DNA of 64,000 bases from Prosthecobacter debontii (GCA_945869465.1 CAMBPB010000007.1:1-64000), one strand, 5' to 3'. Shown: positions 43,303-53,927, counted from the first letter of the stretch. A program made the numbers and translations. Notes: generated by a model from the sequence alone, not told the origin.

Positions 43303-44871
43303 ATGAACGGTGGCTTTGAACGCCGGAGTCCCCGGATCCTTTTGGTTACTCCGGAAATCAGCTATCTGCCGGAGGGAATGGGCGGCGCGGCGCAATGCGT
43401 GGCCGCCAAGGCCGGAGGTCTGGCGGATGTCTCGGCCGCGCTGATTTCCGCGCTGGTCGCCCGCGGCGCGGATGTGCATGTGGCGCTGCCGAACTACCGG
43501 CAAATGTTCAACGGCAATATCTTCCATCTGCATGAGAACGAGCTGAGGAAATACCACGAGGTGTTGCCGGACCGGCGCATTCATCTCGCCCAGGACCGCA
43601 TCTTTTACTATCGGGATCAGGTCTATAGCGACTATCATGACGAGGCCATGCACCTCGCCCTTGCCTTCCAGCGCGAGGTGATCAACCACATCATCCCGAT
43701 GGTGTGCCCGGACCTGATCCATTGCAACGATTGGATGACCGGCTTGATTCCAGCGATGGCCCGGCGGCGCGGAATCAAGAGTCTGTTCACCATCCACAGC
43801 ATCCACACCCGCGAAGTGCCGCTGAGGCGGATTGAGGAAACCGGAATTGATGCGGCGGAGTTTTGGATGAACCTTTTTTACAACGGCATGCCCTCCAACG
43901 GATATGAACAAGCCCGGTCCGATCTGGCGGTCGACTTGCTTGCTTCCGGGATTTTTTCCGCACACTTCATCAATACGGTGTGTCCGCAATTCCAGCGGGA
44001 AATCGTTGCTGGCCACCACTCGGTGGTGCCGGACGCGGTGCGGGCCGAGATTCGCAACAAGTTCGCGACTGGCTGCGCGTCGGGCATTCTGAATGCGCCC
44101 GACCCATCCTATGATCCCGCCACGGATCGCTCGCTTGCCATGATTTACGGTGCTGCGGATCTGGCAAACGGAAAGGCTGCGAACAAACAGGCGTTGCAAC
44201 AGCAGTTGGGTCTGGCCGTCGATCCGGCGGCGCCGGTCTTTTTCTGGCCGTCCCGTCTGGATCCCGTTCAGATGGGTCCGCAGGTGTTCACCGATATTCT
44301 TCAGCGGACGCTGATGGACTATCAGAAATGCGGGTTGCAGGTGGTGGTGGTGGCGGATGGCCCCCATCAAGTGTGGTTTCACAAGATCGTGCACGAGTCC
44401 GGTCTTCAGCAACGGGTGGCGGTGAGGAACTTCGATGAAAAACTCTCCCGTCTGGCATACGCCGGCTCGGACTTCATGGTGATGCCTTCCCTGTTCGAAC
44501 CTTGCGGACTGCCGCAGATGGTCGCACCCATCTACGGAACCCTGGCCGTCGCGCGTGCCACGGGTGGCATTCATGACACGGTCCGTCCGCTCGATGTGGA
44601 TGTTTCCACGGGAAATGGATTTCCCTTCGAGGACTACGATTCGGGCGCGCTCCGCTGGGCGATCGACCGCGCCATGAACTTCTTCGCGCTCCCCTGGGAA
44701 ATCCGCCAACGCGAAACCCAAAGGGTCATGCTGGAAAGCAAACGGGATTTCTGTCACGATCAGGTGGCTGGAAATTACATGGACCGTTATGAAACCATGC
44801 TTGCCCGCCCGCTCGTCAATCAGAAACTCCCCGCCGAACTGGCGAGTCCGGCGGAAACTCCGGCTGGCTAA
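43303..44871 (+). CDS. glgA: Glycogen/starch synthase
   Basis: ILLVTPEISYLPEG..AAKAGGLADVSAAL; LIHCNDWMTGLIP; FMVMPSLFEPCGLPQM; ATGGIHDTV. Confidence 0.88.
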   Translation: MNGGFERRSPRILLVTPEISYLPEGMGGAAQCVAAKAGGLADVSAALISALVARGADVHVALPNYRQMFNGNIFHLHENELRKYHEVLPDRRIHLAQDRIFYYRDQVYSDYHDEAMHLALAFQREVINHIIPMVCPDLIHCNDWMTGLIPAMARRRGIKSLFTIHSIHTREVPLRRIEETGIDAAEFWMNLFYNGMPSNGYEQARSDLAVDLLASGIFSAHFINTVCPQFQREIVAGHHSVVPDAVRAEIRNKFATGCASGILNAPDPSYDPATDRSLAMIYGAADLANGKAANKQALQQQLGLAVDPAAPVFFWPSRLDPVQMGPQVFTDILQRTLMDYQKCGLQVVVVADGPHQVWFHKIVHESGLQQRVAVRNFDEKLSRLAYAGSDFMVMPSLFEPCGLPQMVAPIYGTLAVARATGGIHDTVRPLDVDVSTGNGFPFEDYDSGALRWAIDRAMNFFALPWEIRQRETQRVMLESKRDFCHDQVAGNYMDRYETMLARPLVNQKLPAELASPAETPAG

Positions 44872-44885
44872 CAAAACCAAAAGGT

Positions 44886-44911
44886 GGCCGCCGGCGCTGT
44901 CACCGGCGGCC
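44886..44911. terminator. Hairpin between convergent glgA and hsp20
   Basis: GGCCGCCGG-CGCTGTCA-CCGGCGGCC. Confidence 0.6.
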
Positions 44912-44966
44912 GCCCATGGATTTCGCGCGCACCGTTGTTATGACGAGGGTGACCGCGCAATTTGAA

Positions 44967-45467
44967 TCAACCCACTGGAATCAGGTGAGAGGCGGGTTTC
45001 GCGCTCGGATTTTTCGGCACGTGAACCGTGAGGATCCCTTCCTTGTATTCCGAGGTGATCTTGTCCGCGTCAGCTTGGTCAGGAAGACTGAAGGAGCGTT
45101 CGAAGCGGCCGTAAGTCCGTTCGATCCGATGGAACTTCATGTCCTTTTCCTCTTTCACCGCCCTGCGCTCGCCGCTGATGCAGAGAGTGCCGTCCTCGAC
45201 GTTCACCTTGATGTCCTCTTTCTTGACATCCGGCAGCTCGGCTTTGACGAGAAACTCCTTGTCATTTTCGCCAATGTCCACCGAGGGCGACCATTCCGCC
45301 AGGGTCATGGATTCATCGGTCGTCCTTGCAGGCCATGTGGCGAAGGCGCGTTGCATTCCCCGCATCATTTCCTCCAATTCACGCACTGGATCCCAACGCG
45401 TGGCCGGACGCCAAACATCGAGTTCGTTGGTTTTGTTCAATGGATTCCATTTGGTTAATAGGCTCAT
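44967..45467 (-). CDS. Hsp20/alpha-crystallin small heat shock protein
   Basis: FLVKAELPDVKKEDIKVNVEDGTLCISGERR; GRFERSFSLPDQADADKI. Confidence 0.92.
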   Translation of the reverse strand: MSLLTKWNPLNKTNELDVWRPATRWDPVRELEEMMRGMQRAFATWPARTTDESMTLAEWSPSVDIGENDKEFLVKAELPDVKKEDIKVNVEDGTLCISGERRAVKEEKDMKFHRIERTYGRFERSFSLPDQADADKITSEYKEGILTVHVPKNPSAKPASHLIPVG

Positions 45468-45821
45468 GGTGGTTCTTTCTGCGCCGGTGTAGGTTGATGA
45501 TCCGCCAGCCCAGCCCGCCGACTTTGCGGGGCTGCCGGAATAATCCAGAAACCCGGGAGGGCTTCCATGTCTGGATTGCACTCACAACATACCCGGCATC
45601 GGAGTTTTGTGAATTGGTGGTCTTCCTCATCGTTCGTAGGAAGCCCTGCGTTCCAGGCATAAGTAGATTCACTACATGCTCCCGGGTGCTTCCCACGGAG
45701 CGGCGGGCCGGTCCATTCACGTGCGACTGCCATGGCGGAAACGCGTGGTCCGGATTGCCATGGCAGCGAGCATACAAATCGCCATGACATGGGATGCATA
45801 AAATGAGAAAGGGGAGGCAAC

Positions 45822-46476
45822 ATGAAGGAAATGATTTTCAGGGACCGGGTGCATGCCGGCCAATTGCTCGCCGAGGCCCTCGCCAGGTATGCGAACCGCA
45901 ACGACGTGATCGTGCTTGGACTGCCACGCGGCGGCGTTCCCGTCGCGTATGAAGTGGCGAAGGAACTTCACGCGCCGCTTGATGTGATCGTGGTGAGCAA
46001 GCTCGGCATGCCGGGCTGGGAGGAGCTTGCCATGGGTGCCATGGCAAGTGGCGGCATCCGGGTGATCAACGAGGACGCTGTGCGGGGATCGCACATTCCG
46101 CCTGCGTAAATCGAGCGGGCCGCCGCCAGGGAGTTGGAAGAGTTGCAGCGCCGGGAGATGGCCTTTCGCGGCCACACCGGTGCTCCGGAAGTCAGGGACA
46201 AGACCGTCATTCTGGTGGATGATGGCATCGCCACAGGTTTCACCATGCGCGCGGCCCCTGCTGGCGCTCCGCCAGCAGGGGCCGGCACGCATCGTGGTGG
46301 CCGTGCCGACCGCCGCCACGGATTCCTGTGAGATGATCGAGCCCCTGGCCGACGAACTCGTCACGCTCATCCAGCCGGTGTATTTCCGCGCGGTGGGTCA
46401 ATGGTATCAGGATTTCTCCCAGACCACGGACGGAGAGGTCAAAAGAAGGTTGGATCGGGCGCGGCTGCTTCATTAG
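45822..46476 (+). pseudogene. Phosphoribosyltransferase, nonsense plus frameshift
   Basis: [40 protein letters not shown]...SHIPPA, then TAA at 46107, then IERAAARELEELQRREMAFRG...VILVDDGIATGFTMRAA, then +1 shift into LLALRQQGPARIVVAVPTAATDSCEMIEPLADE. Confidence 0.85.
46253..46283. repeat. Perfect inverted repeat at the pseudogene frameshift
   Basis: GGCCCCTGCTGGCG-CTC-CGCCAGCAGGGGCC. Confidence 0.9.
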
Positions 46477-46528
46477 GCGCGGAGCGCCGGATTGTGAGGA
46501 TCCTTCGCGGATTGCCCGCACAAGCCAC

Positions 46529-47839
46529 TCAGGGTTCCATCGGATAGGCGTTCTCGCCGTGTTCCGAACGGTCCATGCCTTCGTATTCCTGTTCCTCGCG
46601 CACCCGCAGGCCCAAGGTTGCCTTGACCAACAGCGCGATTGCCACGGTGGCCACCGCCGACCAGATGATGACGACCGCAAGCCCGGTGGCCTGGATTCCT
46701 AACTGAGTGCCGATCGCCTTCACCGAGCCCAGGCCGCCAAGCGAGGATTGGCCGAAAAACGCCAGCAGCAGCGTGCCAAGGATGCCGCCCACGCCATGGA
46801 CGGCGAACACGTCGAGCGAATCGTCGATGTGCAGTTTCTCGCGGATCAGGCTGACCGAAAAATAACAGACCAGCGCCGCCAGCGAGCCGATGACGATGGC
46901 TCCCAGCGGACCGACATCGCCCGCTGCGGGGGTGATGGTGGCCAGGCCGGCGACGAGGCCGGTGACCATGCCGATCAAGCCGGCCTTGCCATTGCGGATG
47001 CGTTCCAGCAGGCACCAGACCATTGCCGCGGCGCTGGCGGATAGATGGGTCACCAGCAGCGTCATGCCGGCGCCGCCGCCGGCCGTGAGCTGGCTGCCCG
47101 CGTTGAAGCCGAACCAGCCGACCCACAGCATCGCTGCACCCACGAACACCATGCCGGGATTGTGGGGCGGGTGCGGGTGCTCGGGGAAACCGCGGCGTTT
47201 TCCCAGCAGAATCGCCAGCACCAGGGCGGTCACCCCGGCGGTGGCGTGGACCACGATGCCGCCGGCGAGGTCCTTGATTCCCATGTCCTGCAACCAGCCG
47301 CCGCCCCACACCCAGTGGGCCACCGGCGTGTAAACGAACACCAGCCACAAGGCGGAAAACATCATGATGGCTCCGAATTTCATCCGCTCCACCACCGCCC
47401 CGACATAGAGCGCTGGCGTGATGATCGCAAAGGTCATCTGGAACATCACGAACAGGGTCTCCGGCAACTGAGTGTTCGGCGCGACGGTGGCCGTGGTGAT
47501 CCCCTTGAGGAAAACCGCGTCCAGATTGCCGATCCAGCCGCCGTCACCCTTGAACGCGAGGCTGTATAGCCCCGCGACCCACAGCAGCGACGCCATGCAG
47601 GCGATGCCGGCGCATTGAGCCATCACCGATAGCACGTTGCGCCCCCGGACCAGCCCCCCGTAAAACAGTGCCAGGCCCGGCATGCTCATGAATAATACTA
47701 ATGCCGTGGCGGTCAGGAGCCATGCCGTGTGACCGGAATCCACTGTGGGATGGGCCTCCTGAGCTTGGCAAACCAACACCCCAAGGGCACTCAAAGCCAA
47801 CACGCAGTGACTCGTTTTCAATGATTTGGATCGAAACAT
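46529..47839 (-). CDS. amtB: Ammonium transporter
   Basis: ALVLFMSMPGLALFYGGLVRGRNVLSVM; DLAGGIVVHATAGVTALVLA; FNAGSQL; AVHGVGGILGTLL. Confidence 0.95.
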   Translation of the reverse strand: MFRSKSLKTSHCVLALSALGVLVCQAQEAHPTVDSGHTAWLLTATALVLFMSMPGLALFYGGLVRGRNVLSVMAQCAGIACMASLLWVAGLYSLAFKGDGGWIGNLDAVFLKGITTATVAPNTQLPETLFVMFQMTFAIITPALYVGAVVERMKFGAIMMFSALWLVFVYTPVAHWVWGGGWLQDMGIKDLAGGIVVHATAGVTALVLAILLGKRRGFPEHPHPPHNPGMVFVGAAMLWVGWFGFNAGSQLTAGGGAGMTLLVTHLSASAAAMVWCLLERIRNGKAGLIGMVTGLVAGLATITPAAGDVGPLGAIVIGSLAALVCYFSVSLIREKLHIDDSLDVFAVHGVGGILGTLLLAFFGQSSLGGLGSVKAIGTQLGIQATGLAVVIIWSAVATVAIALLVKATLGLRVREEQEYEGMDRSEHGENAYPMEP

Positions 47840-48250
47840 GGATCGCAATGAAGCAGTTGGCATTCCATGGGTGAAGGAAATCCATGATGTCTGGAGTGTG
47901 GAGGGAAAGAGAAACCCGTCTGACGGTGGACAAGGCCCGGTCACGGTATTTTGCGGCAAGCGCAGGGCCGGGCGGCGGTGGTTCCCTGGCGACCTCTGAC
48001 GCTGGTTGTGATGCGGATACGGAGGATTTCCAAATCCAGGCCAAGCTGGTAGGGGTGGATCCCATTGGGGCAAAATCATGCGATTCCTGCTTGCGCTTCG
48101 GGCCGGTGTCCCGCTTCTGGGCGCGTCCCCGAACCGATGCCATGGCCGAGTTGAACCAGCAGTTTTGTCTTGATTCCTCATTTTGAGGGGCTTATGATGG
48201 AAGGCCCCGGTACGAAGCAACCGCCTATGCACCGACTCCAAACGACAAGA

Positions 48251-48691
48251 ATGATGAAACTCCCCCCGAACATCAAATCCCTGACCTTGGCAATCGCCGG
48301 GGTCGTTCTTTTTCCCAGTTGCACTGCCACAGGGAATACGAAACCCAGCCAGCTTGCCGCTTCTGACATGGCCGTGCAGGCCATCCAACATGGCAAGGCC
48401 TCGTGGTATTCGGTCCGGACGAACTCCGGGACCCGCACGGCAAGTGGTCAGCGGCTTTCGAATGAGGCCGCCACCGCCGCCCACAAGACGCTTCCGATGG
48501 GAACCCAGGTGCGCGTGACCAACCAGTCCAACGGAAAGTCTGAAGTGGTGACGATCACCGATCGCGGTCCCTACGTCCGCGGACGGATTATCGATCTGAC
48601 CATTGGTTGCGCGGAACGTCTGGGTTTCCGGCAGCGTGGCGTGGCTCCGGTCAAAGTTGAGGTTCTCGGGCACGTCAAGCCTAACCAGTGA
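48251..48691 (+). CDS. rlpA: RlpA-like double-psi beta-barrel lipoprotein
   Basis: Lipobox-like LFPSC; GKASWYSVRTNSGTRTASGQRLSNEAATAAHKTLPMGTQVRVTN...ITDRGPYVRGRIIDLT. Confidence 0.88.
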   Translation: MMKLPPNIKSLTLAIAGVVLFPSCTATGNTKPSQLAASDMAVQAIQHGKASWYSVRTNSGTRTASGQRLSNEAATAAHKTLPMGTQVRVTNQSNGKSEVVTITDRGPYVRGRIIDLTIGCAERLGFRQRGVAPVKVEVLGHVKPNQ

Positions 48692-48718
48692 TCCCGCGCC
48701 GCTGGGATTGTTACCGAA

Positions 48719-49411
48719 TCACTCCAGCAGGCGCCGTTCGAGGTCCGCGAGCAGCGCATCAGAGGTGAGCATCAGCGGGTGCAACAGCACCGGGTATTCC
48801 AGATTGACGGCGCGGTCCCACACCGAACTCACCGGCGGCAGGATGATGAGATCCATCGGCGTGCGGTAGGAAACCACTGGCATTTCCCCGAGACGGCCTT
48901 GGGATTCCGCCAGATCGGCGAGGAATTGGCTGCCGGGACGCATTTGTCCGGCACCCTTGGTCGGATAGATCCAGGCGGCCTGCGTGCCGTGGTGCGGGGA
49001 GGAAATGGTGAACAGTTTCTGACAGCGTGAGGCACCGCCTAGAGTTTGAAGATAATGGCGGCTGACGATGCCGCCCATGCTGAAAGCGATGATGCAAATC
49101 GGTTGCTCGGGTCCGTAGTTTGAGTCGATGTCCCGCTTGAGACGCTCCGCGAGACCTTCCAAGCCGCCGCGTCCGTCGCTGGGATTGAGTTTGGGAATCA
49201 GGCACTCGACGCCGAGTTTTTCCAAGCGTTTTTGCAGTATCCTGAAAGCCGAGCCGGTTTCCAGAAACCCATGCACCAACACCACCCGACGGGTGGGGTT
49301 TGGTGGGGCGGTTCCGAGGCTGCGAAGCTGGAGGGTTTCCGGGTTGCGCGCGTGGGAGGAGGCGGCGGCCAGCAGGCTGGCGAAGAAACAGCGAAGTTTT
49401 TGTTTCATCAT
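48719..49411 (-). CDS. Lipase-like alpha/beta hydrolase
   Basis: VVLVHGFLETGSAFRIL; IIAFSMGGIVSRHYL; TISSPHHGTQAAW. Confidence 0.8.
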   Translation of the reverse strand: MMKQKLRCFFASLLAAASSHARNPETLQLRSLGTAPPNPTRRVVLVHGFLETGSAFRILQKRLEKLGVECLIPKLNPSDGRGGLEGLAERLKRDIDSNYGPEQPICIIAFSMGGIVSRHYLQTLGGASRCQKLFTISSPHHGTQAAWIYPTKGAGQMRPGSQFLADLAESQGRLGEMPVVSYRTPMDLIILPPVSSVWDRAVNLEYPVLLHPLMLTSDALLADLERRLLE

Positions 49412-49418
49412 GGGGGAT

Positions 49419-49766
49419 TCAGCCGGGTGGCCAGTCGAGGGTTCGTCCGCCTAGCAGGTGGACATGCAGATGTGGGACGGCTTCGCCGCCGTCGCGGCCG
49501 TTGTTGATCACCAGTCGGTAGCCGGAGTCCGCGACACCTTGGCGGCGGGCGACATCCGCGGCGGTGAGCAGCAGATGGCCGAGCACCGATTCGTCGCCAG
49601 CCTCCGCCAAGCCAATGCGCGTGATGGGCTTGCGTGGCACGATCAGGATGTGAAGCGGCGCCTGGGGGGAAATATCGTGGAACGCCACGCATTGTTCGTC
49701 CTCGTGGACGAGGCTCGCCGGGATTTCCTTGGCGCAGATTTTTTCGAAAAGCGTTTTGTCAGCCAT
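49419..49766 (-). CDS. HIT family protein
   Basis: TLFEKICAKEIPASLVHEDE; GEAVPHLHVHLLGGR. Confidence 0.93.
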   Translation of the reverse strand: MADKTLFEKICAKEIPASLVHEDEQCVAFHDISPQAPLHILIVPRKPITRIGLAEAGDESVLGHLLLTAADVARRQGVADSGYRLVINNGRDGGEAVPHLHVHLLGGRTLDWPPG

Positions 49767-49972
49767 GGTGGTGAATGAAGGTAAAGCAAGGAGTGCGGAC
49801 ATCCTATCCGCAAATTCTGACCACATCATTGACCTTTCCTGACGCAATGACAACCCCGAGCAGCAAACCGCTGCCCAGTGCCCCGGCGACGATGCCGACC
49901 AAAGTGATGCCGATTAGAACGGGCGCTGGGAAGAGCGTCGTTCCTTACCGCGTAGGGGGGGCGCCGTTCCGG

Positions 49973-51067
49973 TCACTCGCTTGCGGAGGGTTTGATCTCG
50001 CTGAGTAGGGCTTCGGCGGTTAATTCGGCGAAGGAACCCAAGGCCCCGGCGTAGTGGATTTTGCGTTCGCCATCGAGCACGTAAACCAGCGGCCAGGAGC
50101 CGACGCGGAATTCTCCGGCGAGTTGGTTATCCGGATCGGAGAAGTTCTGCCAGGTGACCGTGCCGTCGGCTTGCAAGGCGCGCAGTTTTTCGAGAGGATC
50201 GTGGTTCACTCCGATCACCGTGAAAGGCCGGCCGTGGAATTTTTTGACCATTTCCGCGGTGATTTGCACCACTTTGGCAGCGTCCTGAATCGCGCTTCCC
50301 CAGAACAGGAGGACGATGACTTTTCCTTTGTGAGCGGAGAGTTTGAGCGGCTGTCCGGTGGAATCGAGTCCGCTGAGATCGGGTGCCACCCGGCCTTTGG
50401 AGAGGAAGCGGATGATGTAAAGTTCGTCCTCGGCCAGCTTGGCCACCGTGATGCCCTCGAGATCGATTTCGGAACTCTCGATGATCGCCTTGCGCAGATA
50501 GGTCAGGCGTTTGCGCATGAGTTCCTTGTCGTCACCGAGGGTCTTGAGAATCATGGCGGCGGCAAGAGCGGCGACGCCTTGGGTCTTTTTGTCCGGGTGT
50601 TTGGCTTGGATTTTTTCGAGCACTGCAAGAGAACGGGGATCTTGGGTGGTGACCAAGGCCATGCACATCGGGATCAGCTTTAGGCTCTTGAAATGGCGGG
50701 TTTCGACGGCTTTCCGGATGGCCTCGATTTCCTTGGCAAAAGCGGGCGTGGTCGAGCCATCGGCGCGGGTCATGAGTAAACCGGGCGCGATTCGCAGGAA
50801 CCATGCGGCGGGTTCGATCGACCATTCCTCGTCAAGTTCGGAGCCGATCGCTTCCCACATTTGTGTGGCAAAGAGAGTGGGATCCGGGCGGCGGCTTGAG
50901 ATTTTGGCCCTTGCTTCGGGGGTGGCCGCCGCGCGGCTTTCCACGGTCCATTGATCGATGGCGACCTGCCATTTTTTCTGAATCTGCTGGGCATCGGCGG
51001 GCGAGGCCGCGGCGCTTGCGGCGGCCAGCAGAAACACAACGGCGATGCGGCGGCTCAGGCGGTTCAT
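49973..51067 (-). CDS. Secreted TlpA/thioredoxin-fold protein
   Basis: Signal peptide; DLSGLDSTGQPLKLSAHKGKVIVLLFWGSAIQDA; lacks the CxxC pair. Confidence 0.72.
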   Translation of the reverse strand: MNRLSRRIAVVFLLAAASAAASPADAQQIQKKWQVAIDQWTVESRAAATPEARAKISSRRPDPTLFATQMWEAIGSELDEEWSIEPAAWFLRIAPGLLMTRADGSTTPAFAKEIEAIRKAVETRHFKSLKLIPMCMALVTTQDPRSLAVLEKIQAKHPDKKTQGVAALAAAMILKTLGDDKELMRKRLTYLRKAIIESSEIDLEGITVAKLAEDELYIIRFLSKGRVAPDLSGLDSTGQPLKLSAHKGKVIVLLFWGSAIQDAAKVVQITAEMVKKFHGRPFTVIGVNHDPLEKLRALQADGTVTWQNFSDPDNQLAGEFRVGSWPLVYVLDGERKIHYAGALGSFAELTAEALLSEIKPSASE

Positions 51068-51159
51068 GAGGGGAGGTTAATCGTTGCGGGCGGGCGGATG
51101 GAATCCGAAAATGCCGGGGTGGGAAGCAACAGGACAGAGGTCAGAGGTCAGAAGCTAGG

Positions 51160-52332
51160 TCAGGGATTTGGCAACCACTCCGCCGCGGCTTGGCGCGCCC
51201 ATTGATCGGCGGACACCACGGCTTCCAGGCTTGACGATGGCTGGAGGTGGTGTCCGTCCATGACGGCGGCGACGCATTGCCAGATGCCGGGGAAGGGGAT
51301 TTGGCTGGCGCGAAAGGCCTCGACGGCGACTTCGTTGGCGGCATTGAAAACCGCGGGCAGGGTGCCGCCTGCCAAGCCAGCCCTCCGAGCCAGCCCGAGG
51401 GCCGGAAAATCCGCATCGCGCGGGGCTTCAAATTCAAGTTTGGCCAGGGCCGGAAAATCCAGCGGTTTCAATGTGCCACGGACCCGGCTCGGCCAAGTGA
51501 GCGCATATTGAATCGGAAAACACATGTCGGTGCGGCTGAGTTGCGCGAGCACCGAACCATCGGTGAACTCAACCATCGAGTGGATGATGCTCTGGGGATG
51601 GACCACCACGTCGATGCGCTCCATGCCGATGTTGAAAAGCCAGCGGGCTTCGATCATTTCGAGGCCCTTGTTAAAAAGCGTGGCGGAATCGATGGTGATT
51701 TTCGGGCCCATGTCCCAAGTCGGGTGATTCAGCGCCTGCCGCGGAGTGACGTTTGTGAGCTGGTCTGCGGGCAGAGTGCGGAAAGGGCCGCCGGAAGCCG
51801 TTAGGATGAGCCGGGAGACCCCGGCCTCGCCATCGCGGTGGCCGTCGAGGCATTGGAAAATCGCGTTGTGTTCGCTGTCCACCGGCAGGAGATTCACGCC
51901 GTTGCGGCGCGCTGCGGAGGTGATAATTTCGCCGGCCATCACTAGGATTTCCTTGGAGGCGATGGCAAGGTCCTTGCCAGCTTCGATCGCCGCGAGCGCC
52001 GGATGCAGGCCGGCGGTGCCAACGATAGCGATGAGCACGATGTCGGCCTCGGCCAGCGTGGCGATTTCAGTGAGTCCGGCGGCACCGGTGTGAATGGTGA
52101 CCTTTGCCGGCAGCAACGCCCGCAGTGCGGCTTCTTTGGAAGCATCGTGGATCGCGACATGGCGGACCCCGGTTTCACGGGCCTGCGCGGCGAGTTTTTC
52201 GATATTGGAGGATGCCGCGAGGGCGATAATTTCGATCTGTCCGGGCAGTTCGCGGGCGACCTTGAGGGTGGAGGTGCCGATGGAGCCGGTGGATCCTAAC
52301 AATACGACGCGGCGTTTGCGGAGAGCGCTCAT
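51160..52332 (-). CDS. dxr: 1-deoxy-D-xylulose 5-phosphate reductoisomerase
   Basis: VVLLGSTGSIGTSTLKVAREL; ASKEILVMAGEII; LPVDSEHNAIFQCL; LTASGGPFR. Confidence 0.95.
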   Translation of the reverse strand: MSALRKRRVVLLGSTGSIGTSTLKVARELPGQIEIIALAASSNIEKLAAQARETGVRHVAIHDASKEAALRALLPAKVTIHTGAAGLTEIATLAEADIVLIAIVGTAGLHPALAAIEAGKDLAIASKEILVMAGEIITSAARRNGVNLLPVDSEHNAIFQCLDGHRDGEAGVSRLILTASGGPFRTLPADQLTNVTPRQALNHPTWDMGPKITIDSATLFNKGLEMIEARWLFNIGMERIDVVVHPQSIIHSMVEFTDGSVLAQLSRTDMCFPIQYALTWPSRVRGTLKPLDFPALAKLEFEAPRDADFPALGLARRAGLAGGTLPAVFNAANEVAVEAFRASQIPFPGIWQCVAAVMDGHHLQPSSSLEAVVSADQWARQAAAEWLPNP

Positions 52333-53255
52333 GCGGTGGGAAGCAGCAACCATTTCAGATAGAAATACAGCGCGGGCGCGGTGAAGCAGATACTGTCGAT
52401 CAGGTCGAGCGAGCCGCCGATGCCCGGCAGCATGCGTCCGGAATCCTTGGCGTGGAGGGCGCGTTTGACGATGCTTTCCGCGAGGTCGCCGACCACCGCG
52501 AGCAGGGCTAGCAGAAACCCGAGGGCGATCACGTGGCCGTAGTTTCCGAACACTTCAAGCTGGGTGGGAAAGGCCGCGTATAGCCCGCAGCCGGCGAGTT
52601 GTGAGAAGATCAGGGCTCCGCCGAGGCCCTCCCAGGTTTTTCCGGGGCTGACGTGGGGGATCATCTTGCGGCGGCCGATCAACGAACCGGTCACGTAGGC
52701 CCCCATGTCGGTGAACTTGGTAACCGCCAGCAGCCAGAGCAGCAGAAAGGCGCCGGGTTCGGCGACGGTGCCGGGACTGGCATTCCAGCCGGGAACCATG
52801 AAGGTGATGCGGGCCGCGAAGTTGAAAAGAAACGCGATGTAGATGAAGCCCAGAACATTGGCCGCCACCGCCAGCAGGGATTCGACGCCGCGGATTTCAT
52901 GCCGGAGTTGCAGCGTGAAAGCCCCGGCGATGGCGATGAAGAGGGTTAGCGCGTCGAGGTCCGGATGGGGCGCCAGTCCCTTGATGAAGTAAGCATGCAG
53001 GGTGCCGCAATAACCGAGTGCGAGGAGAATCCCGAAGCGCGGAAAACACCGCACTTCCGCCGCACGGAGCATGCGGAAATATTCGACAGTCGCAATGACC
53101 GCGAGCACGCCGATGAGCCCAAGGCAGGCCCACGACCAACGGCTGATGAAAATGCCCGAAACCAAGCCCCAGAGAGCGACCGTGCTGGCGGACCGCCGCG
53201 CGAAGACGATCGCTTTGGAGGTGGCGGGAGGCGTCGGGGTGGCGGCCATTTGCAT
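52329..53255 (-). CDS. cdsA: Phosphatidate cytidylyltransferase
   Basis: FTDMGAYVTGSLIGRRKMIPHVSPGKTWEGLGGAL; VGDLAESIVKRALHAKDSGRMLPGIGGSLDLIDS; 4-bp overlap with dxr. Confidence 0.92.
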   Translation of the reverse strand: MQMAATPTPPATSKAIVFARRSASTVALWGLVSGIFISRWSWACLGLIGVLAVIATVEYFRMLRAAEVRCFPRFGILLALGYCGTLHAYFIKGLAPHPDLDALTLFIAIAGAFTLQLRHEIRGVESLLAVAANVLGFIYIAFLFNFAARITFMVPGWNASPGTVAEPGAFLLLWLLAVTKFTDMGAYVTGSLIGRRKMIPHVSPGKTWEGLGGALIFSQLAGCGLYAAFPTQLEVFGNYGHVIALGFLLALLAVVGDLAESIVKRALHAKDSGRMLPGIGGSLDLIDSICFTAPALYFYLKWLLLPTA

Positions 53256-53387
53256 TGGAATCCAAGACGGCCTTGGCGGACGTGGCAACTCATTCCGGCA
53301 AGCGCCGCGCAACCTTTTTTTGTAGCGCGGGTTCCATGCCGCGATGAGACCGTTGGTAGGTCTCCCACATCCAAACCATAACGAATC

Positions 53388-53903
53388 ATGAAAACCACCC
53401 GATTGATCACCTTGGGCGCTCTGGCTGGCACTTGCCTGTTTGCGACCGCTCAAGACGAAAAACAGCGCCCCGCACGCCCTGACCGTCCTGACCGTCCCCA
53501 TGGTCCGCCTCCCGCCGAGGTGCTGAAGGAATACGACGTTGACGGCGATGGCAAACTCTCTGAAGCCGAGCGCAAGACCCTGCACGAAGCCATGCAGGCC
53601 AAAATGGAAGAGCGGAAGAAAGCGATGCTCGCCAAGTATGACGCGAATGGCGACGGCACGTTTGATGAAGCGGAAAAGACCAAGATGATGGAAGACCGCA
53701 AGGCCGAAATGATCAAAAAATACGACACGGACGGCGACGGCGTGCTGAGCGACGAAGAAAAAGCCAAAATGCCAAGACCTCCCAGAGGCCCGGGAGGCCC
53801 GGGAGGCCCGGGAGGTCCGGGAGGTCCGGGAGGCAAACGCGGCCCTGGGGGTCCTGGCGGTCCTGGGGGTCCGGCCAAACCTGAAGCTCCTCCGGCTGAA
53901 TAA
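53388..53903 (+). CDS. Secreted EF-hand protein with Gly-Gly-Pro tail
   Basis: [36 protein letters not shown]; tail [28 protein letters not shown]. Confidence 0.85.
   Translation: MKTTRLITLGALAGTCLFATAQDEKQRPARPDRPDRPHGPPPAEVLKEYDVDGDGKLSEAERKTLHEAMQAKMEERKKAMLAKYDANGDGTFDEAEKTKMMEDRKAEMIKKYDTDGDGVLSDEEKAKMPRPPRGPGGPGGPGGPGGPGGKRGPGGPGGPGGPAKPEAPPAE
53787..53833 (+). repeat. 9-bp tandem repeat (gcccgggag/gtccgggag) within the EF-hand gene
   Basis: ggcccgggaggcccgggaggcccgggaggtccgggaggtccgggagg. Confidence 0.85.
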
Positions 53904-53927
53904 GCCCGGCTTCTCCAATCAATTCAA

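Noticed and set aside
53450-53918. Antisense collagen-like ORF (GPPGPPGPP) and extension of cdsA through it
   Set aside because: It is the mirror of the GGP repeats of a well-supported EF-hand gene; the cdsA homology starts only at about 53255.
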